This document shows positions 10,204 to 19,150 of a DNA stretch of 64,000 bases, in pieces. Where the stretch lies: assembly GCA_905221605.1 (NCBI GenBank), contig CAJNDS010002120.1:502664-566663 (forward strand). The letters run 5' to 3'. The translations under genes were made by a program, and so were the position numbers. The first letter of the stretch is position 1. Every line of letters begins with the position of its first letter. The DNA comes from Symbiodinium natans. Taxonomy: Eukaryota; Sar; Dinophyceae; Suessiales; Symbiodiniaceae. The notes under the pieces are model-generated. The model did no database searches. It saw nothing but the letters and a program-made list of their open reading frames with translations, and was not told the origin of the DNA.

Positions 10204-10250
10204 TGGGGTTTAGGGTTTAGGGTTTAGGGTTTAGGGTACAGGGTTTAGGG
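10204..10250 (+). repeat. interstitial telomeric block, TTTAGGG orientation
   Basis: About six units with one ACAGGG variant, 33 bp upstream of the next exon. Confidence 0.9.
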
Positions 10251-10283
10251 TCTCCTGTCCTCTGAAGTGCTCGTTGGTTTCAG

Positions 10284-10411
10284 GTCCAGCCGTGCAAGCT
10301 CGAACACTGCGGAGGCTGTGATCCCTGTGCGACAGACTCAGATGGGACCTCGTGTTCTCTGGAGCGCCCGACCGGTGTTCAAAGGCTATGTCTTGTGAAA
10401 TGTATGCAGGA
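10284..10411 (+). CDS. candidate TSP1 repeat C-terminal exon
   Basis: Acceptor TTGGTTTCAG, then VQPCKLEHCGGCDPC, the closing CxxxxC of a TSP1 repeat followed by additional cysteines. The open frame continues (TDSDGTSCSLERPTGV...) and closes in a stop at 10411. This may be a true C-terminus or read-through past a donor. It is upstream of the CAG tract. Confidence 0.55.
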
Positions 10412-10693
10412 GTAACCGGAACAAAGCAGCTAGCAGGTTTGATTCAGAACAGAGGTGATTCAGAACAGAGGTAGCATATTCAGGCGCGAGTGTACCAAGT
10501 TTTCATAGCCACTTCTGCAAAGGGTTTAGAGTATCTCCCATCTGTCGACTTGAAAGAAGGGGGGGATGTTGTTTTCATCAAGCTGCCTGGTCTGGAAGCA
10601 CATGTCAACCCTTTGTGCGACCGTTGTATACGCATTGCATGACAGTACCCACAAACGGCCGTACGTGTAGATAACAGAGGAAGAGCTTTGAGA

Positions 10694-10695
10694 CG

Positions 10696-10791
<96 letters not shown>

Positions 10792-10967
10792 GCAGCGGCA
10801 GCGGCAGCGGCAGCGGCAGCGGCAGCGGCAGCGGCAGCGGCAGCGGCAGCGGCAGCGGCAGCGGCAGCGGCAGCGGCGGCAGCGGCCGCGGCGGCGGCAG
10901 CGGCGGCAGCGGCAGCAGCGGCGGCAGCGGCGGCAGCGGCGGCAGCGGCGGCGGCGGCGGCGGCGGC

Positions 10968-11006
<39 letters not shown>
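10694..11006. repeat. compound CAG / CAGCGG / CGG triplet tract (313 bp)
   Basis: Starts as about 32 perfect CAG units, then a (CAGCGG)n hexamer phase, then mixed CGG/CAG, then about ten CAG. The stepwise structure suggests slippage with sequential homogenisation. Polygln/polyAla/polyLeu frames across it are shadows with no domain on either side. Confidence 0.95.
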
Positions 11007-11008
<2 letters not shown>

Positions 11009-11287
11009 ATTGTTCAGCCGCTTGCGTGAAAATGTTTGTTCGCCCCTCTCCACTCTGAGACGAAGAAGCCTGTTGATGGGCACTCCATTGAGCCGAGACA
11101 AATTCATTTGTGGTGGGCATTCCACGGAAGAGCATGCCGGGGAAGAGCAAGAAACATCACAGATGTGTGTTTGTGGTTTGTGCGCTTTTGCCCTTCTACG
11201 TTGTGTATGCGGTACCTCTGCTGTGCTTTTGGAGGCGCTTGGAGGCGTTTTCCTTGTTTAGGCATCATGCGGCATGCGTTATTCATG

Positions 11288-11369
11288 ACCCTAAACCCTA
11301 AACCCTAAACCCTAAACCCTAAACCTTAAACCCTGAACCCTAAACCCTAAACCCTAAACCCTAGACCCC
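11288..11369 (-). repeat. interstitial telomeric block, CCCTAAA orientation
   Basis: About 11 units with CCTTAAA, CCCTGAA and CCCTAGA variants. Confidence 0.95.
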
Positions 11370-11614
11370 AATCTGTCAATTTGCCCGGTGCTCGATGCCT
11401 TCCAAGTTCGCCCACATGTCATCGCACCTTTTTGTCCGGTACCTGCGCCGGTTGTTGTTGTGTTTGGTACCCCGCGAAGTGCCCGCAAGTCTTCATGTGT
11501 GTTTGAGTGTTCTGGTGTTGCCCGGTCCTTCTTTCTAGTTTCCCGAACTGGCCAGACTTGTTTACTGATCTTTCGGCATATTCCTACAAAGAGTGCTTCT
11601 ATGGATGCTCTCAG

Positions 11615-11690
11615 GTCTGGGGCGAGTGGAAGCAGTGGAGCGAGTGCACGCGGCACTGCGGTGGAGGTCCACGGCTCAGATGCGACAGCC
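11615..11690 (+). CDS. thrombospondin type-1 repeat (W..W and CGGG in one exon)
   Basis: After the acceptor GGATGCTCTCAG the frame reads VWGEWKQWSECTRHCGGG, then PRLRCDSRD. This is the best single match in the window: three Trp in WxxWxxW spacing, the CxxxCGGG turn and the first of the Arg-strand residues. It supplies about two thirds of a repeat; the closing cysteines are probably at 12382. No signal peptide or membrane segment is visible close by. Confidence 0.85.
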
Positions 11691-11832
11691 GAGACGCCCA
11701 CCCCCAAGAGACCTTTACGAGATCCTTGTTATGATGCGGTCAAGTTGATGAGGTCAACGTCACCGATTGCGCAACATCTCCGCGTGCAGCCGGCATCATT
11801 GACCGACTCGCACAAAGCAAAAAACGAAAATC

Positions 11833-11900
11833 CAAAACCCTAAAACCCACCACCCAACCCTAAACCCTAAACCCCAAACTTTAGTCTAAACCCAAAACCC
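11833..11900 (-). repeat. eroded interstitial telomeric block, CCCTAAA orientation
   Basis: Only about half of the units are intact (CCCAACC, CCCCAAA, CCAAAAC variants). Confidence 0.7.
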
Positions 11901-12050
11901 ATGAAGCTTCCCACATATTGCCCCAAGATGGCTGGACAGGTGGCCGTCTCCTGGCTGCGAGCCATGCAAGCCGCTGGACAAGGCGGGTTGAGACGTCAAC
12001 ATGCGCCTCTGGTAGAGATGACAACTCGGTTTCGAGCAAACATGAGCACC

Positions 12051-12155
12051 CAGAGAGCCCAATACCCCTTAATTAAGGAATATAGCTTAAATGACAAAGG
12101 GATCCTTATCATGATTTAAGGAATACTCCTTAGTTAAGGGGTGTTGGGCTCTTGA
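12051..12155. mobile_element. MITE-like element family A, copy 3
   Basis: CAGAGAGCCCAATACCCC at the left, GGGGTGTTGGGCTCTTGAG at the right; internal GGATCCTTATCATGATTTAA. About 105 bp. Confidence 0.85.
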
Positions 12156-12381
12156 GCAGGTGAATACATGTTCACAGGCCATGCAGCTTTCAATATCTAA
12201 CTAAGATTCTAAGACTCAGACCTTGAGATAAGAGCGCTAAAGACCTCGTAGAGAAGCGCAAGTGCAGGTGCAAGGCATACCAATGCGACAACAGAAAACA
12301 GCGCGAAAACAGTAATCTCAAATTGGGATCAATCTCGCGGCTCTGAAGTTTTTCGGAGTGCCCAAGCTATCTTACATGCTT

Positions 12382-12440
12382 GAGGCTTGGGTGGAGCCCT
12401 GCAACACCGAGCCATGCCCAGAAGGAGAGTTGGGAGCTCG
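12382..12440 (+). CDS. thrombospondin type-1 repeat, C-terminal exon
   Basis: Reads EAWVEPCNTEPCPEGELG; the motif PCNTEPCPE is the standard closing CN...C of TSP1 repeats. It probably completes the repeat begun at 11615. A copy of MITE family A lies in the intervening intron. The acceptor is not obvious; boundaries are approximate. Confidence 0.65.
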
Positions 12441-12519
12441 GGATCTGAGACGCCAGGTCTCTTTGCCTCAGTTGTTGCGCTCGTCACACGTCATGTTCAT
12501 GTGTAACTTGTGGATCAGC

Positions 12520-12617
12520 CCCTAAACCCCGAACCCCGAACCCCAAACCCCAAACCCCAAACCCCCAACCCCAAACCCCAAACCCCAAACCCCAAACCCC
12601 AAACCCCAAACCCTAAA
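12520..12617 (-). repeat. variant telomeric block, CCCCAAA/CCCCGAA
   Basis: Almost every unit is CCCCAAA (first two CCCCGAA), with canonical CCCTAAA only at the edge. Array-wide fixation of a variant implies amplification after the mutation. Confidence 0.9.
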
Positions 12618-12672
12618 GTGAAAGTTGGCTACCCTGGCCAGTGGCCTGCACTAGAAAGGTGCACAGAGTTGT

Positions 12673-12777
12673 TAAACCCTACAGTAAACCCTAAACCCTA
12701 AACCCTAACCCTAAACCCTTATCCCTAAACCCTAAACCCTGAACCCTGAACCCTGAACCCTGAACCCTAAACCCTAA
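12673..12777 (-). repeat. interstitial telomeric block, CCCTAAA orientation
   Basis: Mixed CCCTAAA and a run of four CCCTGAA units; separated from the CCCCAAA block by 55 bp of unique sequence. Confidence 0.93.
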
Positions 12778-12872
12778 AGTGATGGTCTCGGTGGCCAGGC
12801 CCAAGACTGGCTGGACTGATCATGCAGCTGACGACGTAAAGTTCTTTAGGGTCTAGAATCCCAATGCGCGAT

Positions 12873-12911
12873 CAGGGTTTAGGGTTTAGGGTTTAGGGTT
12901 TAGGGTTTAGG
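12873..12911 (+). repeat. short telomeric block, TTTAGGG orientation
   Basis: Five and a half perfect units, opposite in orientation to the two blocks just upstream. Confidence 0.9.
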
Positions 12912-12972
12912 GCTCCACATGCAACTGCCTCACAACTGCCTCAACATGTTGCAATGTTTGGGCCGGCCGAGG

Positions 12973-13050
12973 ATTTGCGTGGATGGCCTCTGGGCAGAGT
13001 GGAGGGACTGGGAGGCCTGGGAGCAGGGCATGACATGCCCAAGCCAAGCT
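12973..13050 (+). CDS. thrombospondin type-1 repeat, tryptophan exon
   Basis: Reads ICVDGLWAEWRDWEAWEQG: Cys, then W..W..W..W spacing of a TSP1 start. The CSxxC exon follows at 13476. The frame runs to a stop at 13051, so the donor lies before that. Confidence 0.6.
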
Positions 13051-13072
13051 TGAGCCCAAACCCTCACAGAAG

Positions 13073-13177
13073 CATGGATTGAGCGCTTCAGGGTTCAGGG
13101 TTCAGGGTTTAGGGTTTAGGGTTTAGGGTTTAGGGTTTAGGGTTTAGGGTTTAGGGTTTCATGGATTGAGCGCTTCA
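13073..13177 (+). repeat. telomeric block flanked by a perfect 18-bp direct repeat
   Basis: A TTTAGGG block (about 13089-13159, first units TTCAGGG) sits between two identical copies of CATGGATTGAGCGCTTCA (13073-13090 and 13160-13177). The copies are 87 bp apart, a multiple of three. Both read WIERF in the same frame. This is the pattern expected from insertion with target-site duplication, or from repair-mediated insertion. Confidence 0.95.
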
Positions 13178-13330
13178 AGCCCAAATCCCCTAAATCCCCC
13201 AAAACCCAACCAATACTGTATCCATGGGGCTACCACATACTCAGAGCTACTGACGGTCTTCGAGAATCTTCGGCATCTTGCTCTACCGAACCCTGAAGAG
13301 AGAGCTACGAACACAAAGACGTGCAAACAA

Positions 13331-13445
13331 CCCTAACCCTAAACCCTAAACCCTAAACCCTAAACCCTAAACCCTAAACCCTAAACCCTAAACCCTAAAC
13401 CCTAAACCCTAAACCCTAAACCCTAAACCCTAAACCCTAAACCCT
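13331..13445 (-). repeat. interstitial telomeric block, CCCTAAA orientation
   Basis: About 16 almost perfect units; 30 bp upstream of the next TSP1 exon. Confidence 0.97.
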
Positions 13446-13475
13446 CGTGTGTCGTGTGGACTGGACAGTGCCCAG

Positions 13476-13545
13476 GCATGCTCGACCTCCTGTGAGGGCG
13501 GAGTCCGCGCGCGAGGCCGCCACATGCTTCGGAAGGCAGCGCTGG
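13476..13545 (+). CDS. thrombospondin type-1 repeat, CSxxCxGG exon
   Basis: Acceptor AGTGCCCAG, then ACSTSCEGGVRARGRHMLRK: CSTSCEGG turn plus the R.R.R strand. It matches the tryptophan exon at 12973. A telomeric block follows within 15 bp of the probable donor. Confidence 0.75.
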
Positions 13546-13556
13546 GAGTTTAAGGT

Positions 13557-13614
13557 TGAGGGTTTAGGCTTTAGGGTTTAGGGTTTACGGCTTGGGGTTT
13601 AGGGTTCAGGGTTT
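13557..13614 (+). repeat. degenerate telomeric block, TTTAGGG orientation
   Basis: Units vary (TTTAGGC, TTTACGG, CTTGGGG, TTCAGGG). Confidence 0.8.
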
Positions 13615-13637
13615 GCACACGAAAGCTGAGGCGACTG

Positions 13638-13964
13638 GTGTGTCAAGAGTTGTGTTCTAGTACCACCGTTGGCCGACCACCCAATGGGTTTGCCAGTGAC
13701 CCCACGGAAGAACAAGAATCTAATTATCGGGATCTACAGGTTCAGAATCGCGCCTCTCCAGCAATGTTGCCATATGTTGTATTCTTACGGTGCCATGAAA
13801 AGCTTCAGCGTAATGAGGGCAACGCCTCTCAAAGTGCATGTCATGGTTGGGCGGGGTATGCAGGGGTATGCCGTCGCGATGAGGCTACCGAGTGTGGCAG
13901 GATGCCAGATGGCGACTCCCACGAAGAGCGTCGAGCACTCAAGAGAGTGAGTGTTACTTGCTGA
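13638..13964 (+). CDS. unassigned open frame, possible exon
   Basis: 108-codon frame of mixed composition with several Cys; no domain recognised. An overlapping + frame (13669-13950) is equally open, so coding status is doubtful. Confidence 0.2.
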   Translation: MCQELCSSTTVGRPPNGFASDPTEEQESNYRDLQVQNRASPAMLPYVVFLRCHEKLQRNEGNASQSACHGWAGYAGVCRRDEATECGRMPDGDSHEERRALKRVSVTC

Positions 13965-14189
13965 TATTAATATACTTGTTATTCATACTATTAATTAAAG
14001 TAATAAGACAAATAAGAATAAGAATAAGAATACGATTAATATAGGCATAAGCAGTAGAGCCGATGTCCCTGCTACCGTTGGTTGGAGTGTGGCTGACACT
14101 GTGGCGCTCAAAGCGCCCGTGCCCGCTAAGAACCCTGCAACGAGGGTGTGCCCTGCAAAGACACCCAGGACACGCATGCAACCGACAGC

Positions 14190-14327
14190 TAAACCCTAAA
14201 GCACCCTAAATCCTAAACCCTAAACCCTAAACCCTAAACCCTAAACCCTAAACCCTAAACCCTAAACCCCAAACCCTAAACCCTAAACCCTAAACCCTAA
14301 GCCCTAAACCCTAAACCCTAAACCCTA
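14190..14327 (-). repeat. interstitial telomeric block forming the end of an intron, CCCTAAA orientation
   Basis: About 19 units. Only ATGCAG separates the last repeat from the TSP1 exon at 14333, so the repeat supplies the pyrimidine-rich context of the 3' splice site. Confidence 0.96.
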
Positions 14328-14332
14328 TGCAG

Positions 14333-14420
14333 GACTGCATACTCTCGCAGTGGACGGAGTGGTCCGACTGCAGTGCCTCATGCCACGGCCAGCTGCTGAG
14401 ATGCTGCGGAGTCTGCGGAG
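14333..14420 (+). CDS. thrombospondin type-1 repeat (W..W and CSASC in one exon)
   Basis: DCILSQWTEWSDCSASCHGQ, then LLRC: a preceding Cys, WTEWSDCSASC core and start of the strand. Canonical TSP1 has CSxxCGGG; here the glycines are HG, a mild deviation. The frame is open to 14462, running into MITE family B, so the donor lies earlier, near 14405-14420. Confidence 0.8.
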
Positions 14421-14453
14421 CAGCCGTTTGCATCGCTTTCCACCTCCTACTAG

Positions 14454-14557
14454 TTGCTTAAGAAGAACCCCGAAAAATGCAAAATATTCTTTTCCTTATT
14501 AAGGGCAATATAGGGATTAGTAGTGTTTTTAGATATTATTTTGGGATTCTTAAGCAA
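14454..14557. mobile_element. MITE-like element family B, copy 2
   Basis: TTGCTTAAGAAGAACCCCG at the left, GGGATTCTTAAGCAA at the right; AT-rich middle. About 104 bp. The left end has an extra GAA compared with copy 1. Confidence 0.8.
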
Positions 14558-14880
14558 CATGGTAGACTCTTCCGACTTGACTCATCTCGGCATATCCCGG
14601 CCATCTCAGGAGTCAAGAGAAGGAACCGCAAAGTCCTGCAACATGGTTATGGCGCTTGGCCCTCAGTCCTCAATTTGGGTGTTCTCTTCGGCGGAGCTTG
14701 CAAGTTCGAAAGTTTCAGAAGTGGTCGCAGCGTCAGTGCGTGGCGTTGTTGCAGGCAGGCAAGTACTGCATTGGTGCCTTGGAGGAGGCGTTCCCTTGCG
14801 CGCCTGCCACTGAGCGGGGAGCAGAATGGACAGAATCCCTGTCCCGTATCCGCCGTATCAATACTTGTCAAGCTTTTGAG

Positions 14881-15053
14881 CCCTAAACCCTAAACCCTAA
14901 ACCCTAAACCCTAAACCCTAAACCCTAAACCCTAAACCCTAAACCCTAAACCCTAAACCCTAAACCCTAAACCCTAAACCCTAAACCCTAAACCCTAAAC
15001 CCTAAACCCTAAACCCTAAACCCTAAACCCTAAACCCTAAACCCTAAACCCTA
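14881..15053 (-). repeat. interstitial telomeric array, CCCTAAA orientation
   Basis: About 24 perfect units with no variants. Confidence 0.98.
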
Positions 15054-15182
15054 GTTGCTTCATTGCTTCCTCTTGTGGCTGCTTCATTTCGCTTCAGGTT
15101 TGGAATCTCCAGAAGTTTGGTCAACTGGGACAGTCAAAGCCTTAGACGAGCTTGACAGTACAAGCTGCTGACACTTGTATAC

Positions 15183-15353
15183 CCAGAGAGCCCAGTAGCT
15201 CTTTCCTAGGGAATATGGCTTGAATTATCAAGGGATCCTTATTATGATTTTAAGGAATATTCCTTAATTAAGGAATATAGCCTAAATTGTAAAGGGATCC
15301 TTATTATGATGTAAGGAGTATTCCTTAATTCAGGGGTCTTGCGCTCTTTGGGT
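15183..15353. mobile_element. MITE-like element family A, copy 4 (compound)
   Basis: CCCAGAGAGCCCAGTA at the left, CTTGCGCTCTTTGGGTG at the right. The interior contains two GGATCCTTATTATGAT cores and three TTAATTAAGG-like segments, so it is an internal duplication or a nested insertion of one copy in another. About 170 bp. Confidence 0.8.
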
Positions 15354-15480
15354 GCAGTTGACCGCGGCAGGCCCACACCTGTACCTGAATCTGCAGAGCC
15401 TGGCTTCAAACAACCTGAACGGCAAAGGGCCGGACTTCCAGGCTTGGGCGTCATCCCTTTGTAGAAGATGTAGTCCTGAA

Positions 15481-15636
15481 CCCTAAACCCTAAACCCTAA
15501 ACCCTAAACCCTAAACCCTAAACCCTAAACCCTAAACCCTAAACCCTAAACCCTAAACCCTAAACCCTAAACCCTAAACCCTAAACCCTAAACCCTAAAC
15601 CCTAAACCCTAAACCCTTAACCCTAAACCCTAAACC
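15481..15636 (-). repeat. interstitial telomeric array, CCCTAAA orientation
   Basis: About 22 units, one CCCTTAA variant near the end. Confidence 0.98.
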
Positions 15637-15782
15637 ACCTCCCTGTAGCAGCCACGTCAAGTTATGCAAATGTGCCAGGCCGAGAGGTCTCTTCGATACA
15701 AGGGCGCTGCAGCAGACGCTCGGGGGCATCCTGAGTGAACTTTTCAACAAATCAACACACAAGAAACTACAACAACTATACT

Positions 15783-16276
15783 ACCATATCATATCATATC
15801 ATATCATATCACATCATATGATATCATATGATGTCATATGATGTCATATTATATCATATTATATCATATTATATCATATTATATCATATTATATCATATT
15901 ATATCATATTATATCATATTATATCATATTATATCATATTATATCATATTATATCATATTATATCATATTATATCATATTATATCATATTATATCATATT
16001 ATATCATATTATATCATATTATATATCATATATATCATATTATATCATATTATATCATATTATATCACACCATGTCATATCATGTCATATTAAATCATAT
16101 TATATCACATCATGTCCTATCATGTCATATGATGTCATGTCATATCATATCATATCATCATACCATATCATATCATATCTATCATATCGTATCGTATCTT
16201 ATCATGTCATGTCATATCATATCATATCATATCATATATACAATATAGTATATATATATATATATATATATATAAT
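15783..16276. repeat. TCATA/TCATATTATA satellite with terminal (TA)n
   Basis: Starts as TCATA pentamers, becomes a homogeneous 10-bp unit TCATATTATA for about 18 copies (15846-16025), decays to degenerate TCATA/TCATG, and ends in a (TA)n run (about 16229-16276). The long Ile/Ser/Tyr frames across it are products of the repeat. Confidence 0.95.
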
Positions 16277-16492
16277 TGTATTATATTGTATGCTATATAC
16301 CAGTACTGTATAGGATGTTCCGGTGATGTGTCCGACCTTGAGTTGCTCCACTGAGAGCGATGCCCGGTTCCAAGAGAAGCGTCCCGATGCTAGTTTGGAA
16401 ATGGCGCCCCAGAGTGCCCTCTGTGGAACACGGCACTTCGTCCAGTGATTTTTGCCTCCCTTCCACATCCGCGACTCGAGGATAACTCGCAG

Positions 16493-16585
16493 ACCGTGGA
16501 CCTGAGGGTGACAGTCAACGAGGAGAGCAACTACAACCCAGCGCAGGCCAGTTTTGCGACATCTGAAGAGCAAGGAGAAACGAAG
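16493..16585 (+). CDS. exon of an unidentified, possibly extracellular domain
   Basis: Acceptor ATAACTCGCAG, then 31 codons in phase 0: TVDLRVTVNEESNYNPAQAS, then FATSEEQGETK, ending at a GT donor (AAG|GTCTGC). Composition is that of a beta-rich soluble domain. No family recognised. It lies between TSP1 exons, so it may belong to the same protein. Confidence 0.55.
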
Positions 16586-16678
16586 GTCTGCGAGTTGCCT
16601 ACCTTCCGCAGGGCTCGAACTTCAACGGCTTGCAAGGGAACTTCGGCAACATCTTCGTGGAGCCCCTCCCTTTGTCAT

Positions 16679-16801
16679 CGGAGCTTCTGCCCAATTCCCC
16701 TTGAGTAAGGAATATGAAGGAGTATTCCTTAGATCATAATAAGGGCCCCTTTATGATTTGCGCTATCTTCCTTAGTTAGGGGGTATTGGGCTCTGTGGGA
16801 T
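16679..16801. mobile_element. MITE-like element family A, copy 5
   Basis: GGAGCTTCTGCCCAATTCCCC at the left, GGGGGTATTGGGCTCTGTGGG at the right; the left end is mutated. Interior AAGGGCCCCTTTATGATTT. Confidence 0.75.
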
Positions 16802-16831
16802 AATTGTAACCCGGTAGCATCCCGCTCTGAT

Positions 16832-16915
16832 CCCAAGGCGCAACTCCGAAGTCGTGCTGGATTTCGAGCTGGTGGACACGGTCACCAGTGATCCCATGGC
16901 CGGCGCCCATGTTTG
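16832..16915 (+). CDS. exon of an unidentified, possibly extracellular domain
   Basis: RNSEVVLDFELVDTVTSDPM, then AGAHVWSS. Credible codon content. It may continue the domain of the 16493 exon, although the phases do not join directly, so an exon may be missing between them. Confidence 0.5.
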
Positions 16916-16950
16916 GTCATCCCAATGTTGTACGGAGAGCTCGCTGCTAC

Positions 16951-16974
16951 TTGCTTAAGAACCCCGAAAAAATA

Positions 16975-17008
<34 letters not shown>

Positions 17009-17031
17009 GGGTAACATTGGGATCTGAAGCA
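16951..17031. mobile_element. MITE-like element family B, copy 3 (eroded)
   Basis: Intact left end TTGCTTAAGAACCCCGAAAA; the right end GGGATCTGAAGCAGA is a mutated version of GGGATTCTTAAGCAA. The interior expanded into (TA)n. Confidence 0.7.
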
Positions 17032-18279
17032 GATCGTAGTTCACGGCGTGGCTAATCGTCTGCAGAGTTCTGGGAGGACAAGCTTCGCTGGACTTTCATA
17101 GGATCCTGGTTCGTCGAAATGGTGCATAAAGTTTCCCCTTCTTCTTTACGGTAGCACAAGCTTGGGCGTCTAGTGTGCGTGTAGTGTGGGGTTGGGAGTG
17201 GCGTGGAGCAATGGTTTCATGCGCACCATGCACGTGTTCAAACCACGCGTGTTTCAAGCAAGATGGATATGTTTACGATCTGGTTTGTTGCGCTTGCAGG
17301 CCCAGAATGCGACGTTGCGTTTTTGGGGCGCGTCTTCGGCCACATTTGACGTCCACTCTAGAACAAAATGGGCCCACGTTTCTTTTTCCCATGCCTGGCC
17401 AAAGGAATTTGCTAGGCGTCTCTCTTCTAAGGGGTATATGAGGGTTACCCTTTTAAGGGCCCATACTAAGGGACCATGTAACGTCCGTCCGTCGGTCGAT
17501 CGGAACAATAGAAGGTGACAACACCAATGAAAGCCACAAAGCGTCTATTGCAACACCGGGAAATCCCAATACAACATATGCATACAGAATAGAACATCTT
17601 GATATTCGATATGAAAAAGCAGAACATCTAAATCTAAGCAACTTTTCAGACAGAGAGTTTGGGGTTCAGGGTCCAGAGGAAGTGCTTCAAACACTTGCCA
17701 GTCTTTTGCAATTTTGCAAGGGGACCAAGAGGTTAGCGTTGTGTGCATTCGGGGGGGGGGGGGGGGGGGTCGCAGCCCCCCTCTCCAACTCGGCAGCTTT
17801 TTTAAAGCCGTGCAAGTAGCTTGCTTCAAAAAACACACGAATGAGTCCTGTGAGCTTGCTTCAAAAAACACACGAATGAGTCCTGTGTTTTCGGGTGGGT
17901 TTGAGCACTGTCCGGAGCGGCTGGTACCCACCCGCCCCCCGCACCACAGCCCCTGGCATCTTGAAGCTGTGCGAGCTTGCTTTAGACTTTAGAGAATATG
18001 ACTCCATCAAGAGGTGTCTTGCGAGCGTTGTGTTTGCAATTGTCCCCCCCCCCCCACCCCGTTATCCGCAGGCAAACCTCGACTCCAGCGGGCCAGGGTT
18101 TGGTTCCCGCATCGAAAAAACACAGAGAAGCACATGTGTTTGTGTGTCTGGAGAGCATAGGGCTTTTTTGAAGAAAGTCTGGCATAGAGTAGGAAAGCTT
18201 TTGATTGGACTGTGGAAAACACGGAGCTATTTTTCATCCAACAAACGGATGAAGGCAATAAATGTTTACCTCTTACCAT
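17032..18279. other. no gene recognised; homopolymer and tandem duplication
   Basis: Contains a 20-base G run (about 17750-17769), a 35-bp tandem duplication (17818-17887) and a C run at 18046-18056. Open frames are low-confidence. Confidence 0.45.
17818..17887. repeat. 35-bp perfect tandem duplication
   Basis: Two adjacent identical copies beginning AGCTTGCTTC and ending GAGTCCTGTG. A third, partial echo of GAGCTTGCTTTAGA lies near 17970. Confidence 0.95.
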
Positions 18280-19150
18280 TCACCCATAGAGGAATTGAGG
18301 TTTTGACTGCGAGATCAACAACGATGAAACATGCAAACTAGACGCAGAAGACTGCCAGAGTTTAGAGAACCCGAGTCAACTATAGAGGGAACGGAGGTCT
18401 CGAATTAGTAGATCAACGAAGAACAGCTCTTCCTCGGCAACTATAGAGAAGATAGAGCTTTGCCATGTGAATATAGATGCAAAAGAGGGTTTCTTCTTAA
18501 ATCAAAGAAGCACAAGTTTTCTATGCTCAAAGGGAGGAAGCAGGGGGCTTCACAGAAGACATAGAGGTGCAGGGTACACCATAGAGGAACCAGAGGCTCG
18601 CCATTTCATACATAAAAGAAAAGGACTAAAGGTCAATGAAGCCGTGCAACCTTGGACTTTGTGTAGGTTACCTATGAGGTTTGCTATTGAAACATAGGGG
18701 AGAAGAACGGATTTTGAAGGGGTCCCTCCTCCCTCTCACCCCCCCCTCCCCCAATGCCCCTCAGAAAAAATATCCCGCATAAGAACAACAAACCAGGTCC
18801 AACATAATTTCCCGCACGCAAGTCTACGAGAAGTAGCCTCTTTTGTTTTGAAGGAAGCAGAGGTGTCACCAAACGACGCCCAGAGGAAATAGCGACTTTG
18901 AAGTCGAGCAGCATAGAGCCTTTCCGATTACGAGCAACGAGGTAGAGGTTTTCAGGGCCAGGGCGAACCATGGAGGAAGATCAGAGGCTTTCCGATTCGA
19001 AGGTGAAGGAAATCGAGGGTTTCCTCGTCAGATATAGAGGGGCTAGTTGACATAAAGTGGGAATGAAATTGTGATTTCCCGTGAAGAACATTGAGGCTTC
19101 CTAAAAGTCGATGGGCGATGGAGGTTTTCCTTAAAAGAACGAGTGAGTCC
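18280..19150. repeat. degenerate repeat field, ATAGAGGAA/GAGGCTTTCC motif
   Basis: At least ten copies of a loose motif: CATAGAGGAATTGAGGTTTT, TATAGAGGGAACGGAGG, CATAGAGGAACCAGAGGC, CATGGAGGAAGATCAGAGGC, TATAGAGGGGCTAG and similar, at roughly 40-bp intervals or multiples. Related to the field at 1385-1760. Confidence 0.5.

Noticed and set aside
10526-11150. Poly-Gln, poly-Ala and poly-Leu frames
   Set aside because: All are readings of one CAG/CGG tract in different frames; no flanking conserved sequence supports any of them.
15828-16313. 161-codon Ile/Ser/Tyr frame
   Set aside because: Product of the TCATATTATA satellite.
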